Below are positions 63,301 to 64,000 of a stretch of DNA of 64,000 nucleotides, one piece after another; the first letter of the stretch is position 1; every line of letters begins with the position of its first letter. The DNA comes from SIG299 sp045531955 (lineage in GTDB: Bacteria; Bacillota; Clostridia; Lachnospirales; Lachnospiraceae): the NCBI GenBank assembly GCA_045531955.1, contig JAZSFC010000028.1, positions 44,239-108,238 of the forward strand, read 5' to 3'. A program made the position numbers and the translations under genes. The notes under the pieces were generated by a model, which did not search any database, was not told where the DNA came from, and was given only the letters and a program-made list of their open reading frames with translations.

Positions 63301-63812
63301 AAGAAATGCATAAACGGAATACGTCCTTCAATAGCGGATAAATGTGCCACCGGTGCAAGGTCAGCCACTTCCTGGACACTGCCGGAGGATAACATGGCAA
63401 AGCCGGTCTGGCGGCAGGCCATAACGTCGGAATGGTCACCGAAAATACTCATGGCATGGGTTCCCACGGTACGGGATGCTACATGGAGTACAGCAGGAAG
63501 TCGTTCGCCTGCGATACGGTAAAGTACCGGCACCATAAGCATTAAGCCCTGGGAAGAAGTGTATGTAGTAGCAAGGGAGCCGGTCTGCAGGGCACCGTGC
63601 ACTGCGGTGATGGCTCCGGCTTCGGACTGCATCTCGGTTAAGGTAACAGTCTGACCGAATACGTTTTTACGTCCCTTGGCGGACCAGGCATCGGTAAGGC
63701 CGGCCATCGGGGAGGATGGTGTAATCGGATAAATAGCGGCTATCTCGGTAAAGGGATAGGCCATATGTGCGGCAGCTTCGTTGCCGTCCATGGTAACATA
63801 ATTCTTAGGCAT
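60303..63812 (-). CDS. nifJ: Pyruvate:ferredoxin (flavodoxin) oxidoreductase, copy 2
   Basis: A 1169-residue paralog of the enzyme at 28865 with the same domain order: AAIYPITPSSPMAGL near residue 30, [4Fe-4S] motifs CIQCNKCALVCPHAV and CTGCGSCVACCPAK, proximal cluster CAGCGETPYAKL, and TPP motif GGDGWAYDIGFGGLDH. All catalytic features are intact, so both copies should work. The protein is clearly diverged from copy 1, not a recent duplication. AAAGGAAA precedes its ATG. Possible alternatives are a related 2-oxoacid or a different electron acceptor or expression condition. Confidence 0.94.
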   Translation of the reverse strand: MPKNYVTMDGNEAAAHMAYPFTEIAAIYPITPSSPMAGLTDAWSAKGRKNVFGQTVTLTEMQSEAGAITAVHGALQTGSLATTYTSSQGLMLMVPVLYRIAGERLPAVLHVASRTVGTHAMSIFGDHSDVMACRQTGFAMLSSGSVQEVADLAPVAHLSAIEGRIPFMHFFDGFRTSHEINKIELPDMDAVGALINQDALKEFRDGSLNPEHPTLRNTVQNGDVYFQVREAHNTFYDALPDIVEKYLGEINKITGRDYHVFNYYGDADATDVVIAMGSASGVIRDAVDALRKEGKKVGFLQVHLYRPFSAKYFLNTLPANVKRIAVLDRCKAMGAAGEPLFEDVCSVLMNSDRDIKVIGGRYGLSSKDTDPAQILAVFENLASDAPKNSFTIGINDDVTHLSLDVKPFSDSKPGVIRCKFWGLGGDGTVGANHNTVRIINDNTDKFAQAYFEYDAKKSFGVTKSHLRFSDEPITSSYYVKAADFVACHNQSYITQYDIVDEIVEGGTFLLNCSWTGAELEAHIPAKVRRQIAEKNINFYVVDANRIAQELGLGSHTNTVLQASFFALMQVIPTEEALDMIKTATRKTYFAKGDDVVAKNVAAIDAGATQIVKVDVPASWKNAEDVCEAAATADVPAVVTGILEPINKQKGDDLPVSAFKGYEDGRIDLGLTAYEKRGIALKVPVWDSSKCIQCNKCALVCPHAVIRPYLLNDEEKANAPEGFETVPAMGAAAKGLHFSMQVSTYDCTGCGSCVACCPAKEKAISMEPVTLKEEQKTLWNYGLEISDKGDLFNPYTIKGSQFRQPLIEFSAACAGCGETPYAKLLTQLFGDRVYWANATGCSQAWGSPMPGIPYTTNKRGFGPAWTNSLFENNAELALGMFLSVKQQRLAQKTLVESYLEETGSEAAKNWLEAFDDFDKSREATDALVAELEVRDLALREPTAKDILADKILARRDQLSKKCFWMFGGDGWAYDIGFGGLDHVVASGEDINVFVVDTEIYSNTGGQSSKATPLGAVAQFASSGKKSKKKDLGAIFQTYGNVYVAQVAMGADPNQLIKAVHEAEMHKGPSVIIAYTPCAAHGIKAGMANVQDEMKRAVDAGYWLLYRYNPNEEKPMKLDSKEPSLDYEEFLEGETRYAALKRTFPEHAEALFKAAKEDSGVRYNKYKSMES

Positions 63813-63842
63813 GGTAAGTTTCCTTTCTAATAACTGATGATA

Positions 63843-63877
63843 GGCTGTTGCAATTTCTTACAACAGCCTTATTTTTT
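63843..63877. other. Hairpin in the nifJ copy 2 leader
   Basis: GGCTGTTG / CAACAGCC perfect 8-bp stem with a 10-base loop between the nifJ start and the upstream minus-strand gene. The T run lies on the plus-strand side only, so as a minus-strand terminator it is weak. It may act as a leader structure instead. Confidence 0.5.
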
Positions 63878-64000
63878 AATTAGTACCCTTTGCAGTATCA
63901 ATACCTGCGGCGCCAACTAAGCCAAGACGCTCGGCAGCAGCTTCTCTCATTTTGTATTTTAACACTTTTCCAAGTCGGATCGTAGCCATGTCGTTCTGTG
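63876..64000 (-). CDS. C-terminal end of a gene running off the window (possibly an AMP-dependent acyl-CoA ligase)
   Basis: The last 41 codons of a minus-strand gene: after QNDMATIRLGKVLKYKMREA comes AAERLGLVGAAGIDTAKG, ending TN and a stop at 63876. The GKVLKYKMRE segment resembles the C-terminal lysine region of acyl-CoA synthetases, but the fragment is too short to be firm. It is transcribed in the same direction as nifJ copy 2 and may be cotranscribed with it. Confidence 0.5.
   Translation of the reverse strand, partial: QNDMATIRLGKVLKYKMREAAAERLGLVGAAGIDTAKGTN

Overview
The window looks like a chromosomal segment of a low-to-moderate-GC Firmicute, most likely a gut-type Lachnospiraceae (Clostridia). 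The supporting signs are strong AGGAGG ribosome sites, two homodimeric pyruvate:ferredoxin oxidoreductases, a sodium-pump decarboxylase beta subunit, a secreted beta-L-arabinofuranosidase, and an integrative element with the small excisionase-like proteins and RepA-type initiator usual in that family. The assignment is inferred from gene content; no rRNA is present to confirm it.

Layout. 1-6 kb: carbohydrate genes (ArsR-type and AraC-type regulators, a sugar phosphate isomerase, a Gfo/Idh/MocA dehydrogenase, tRNA-Gln, an L-fucose/L-arabinose isomerase family protein). 6.3-10.5 kb: a run of small accessory genes (ASCH-like, NUDIX, GNAT, a DUF5714-arsenate reductase fusion, a membrane-tethered XRE regulator, two membrane proteins). 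10.6-15 kb: a start-less membrane-protein remnant, then a BlaI/BlaR1-type operon with two operator copies and a paralog that has lost its peptidase. 15.2-18.9 kb: a GntR(YtrA)/ABC transporter operon. 19-22.7 kb: a large GH127 enzyme. 23.8-27 kb: a KdpDE-like two-component pair in tight linkage with OadB and a 50-residue membrane protein. 27.5-34.7 kb: an NlpC/P60-like protein, nifJ, greA, lysS.

34.7-57.2 kb: a 22.5-kb integrative island inserted at the 3' end of lysS, flanked by a 34-bp direct repeat (two mismatches) whose right copy again encodes the LysRS C-terminus. It carries two excisionase-like proteins, a RepA-like initiator, an orphan MobC with an oriT-like region but no relaxase, a ten-gene AT-rich defence operon, an AlbA-type regulator, a third excisionase-like protein and a tyrosine integrase. 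The defence operon is a type 4 BREX system (brxP, brxC, pglZ, brxL) preceded by a 62-residue HTH protein and a 703-residue protein. It is followed by a zinc-ribbon protein, a cysteine desulfurase, a GIY-YIG nuclease-like protein and a DGQHR (DndB-like) protein. A cysteine desulfurase plus a PAPS-reductase-like enzyme with ferredoxin cysteines is the chemistry of DNA phosphorothioation, so this BREX variant may mark DNA with sulfur. That is inference.

57-64 kb: a DUF4867 protein, argC, a small membrane protein, a rhomboid protease, a second nifJ, and the C-terminal end of another gene.

Independently of the genes, five gaps (about 5.9, 22.9, 27.3, 28.5 and 60.2 kb) hold large, imperfect, multi-branched palindromes of roughly 160-490 bp. 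Two of them (27.3 and 28.5 kb) share a three-hairpin core with a compensatory base change and GNRA loops. Two others (22.9 and 60.2 kb) are copies of a second family in opposite orientation. They look like structured RNAs or palindromic repeat elements that I cannot match to a named family.
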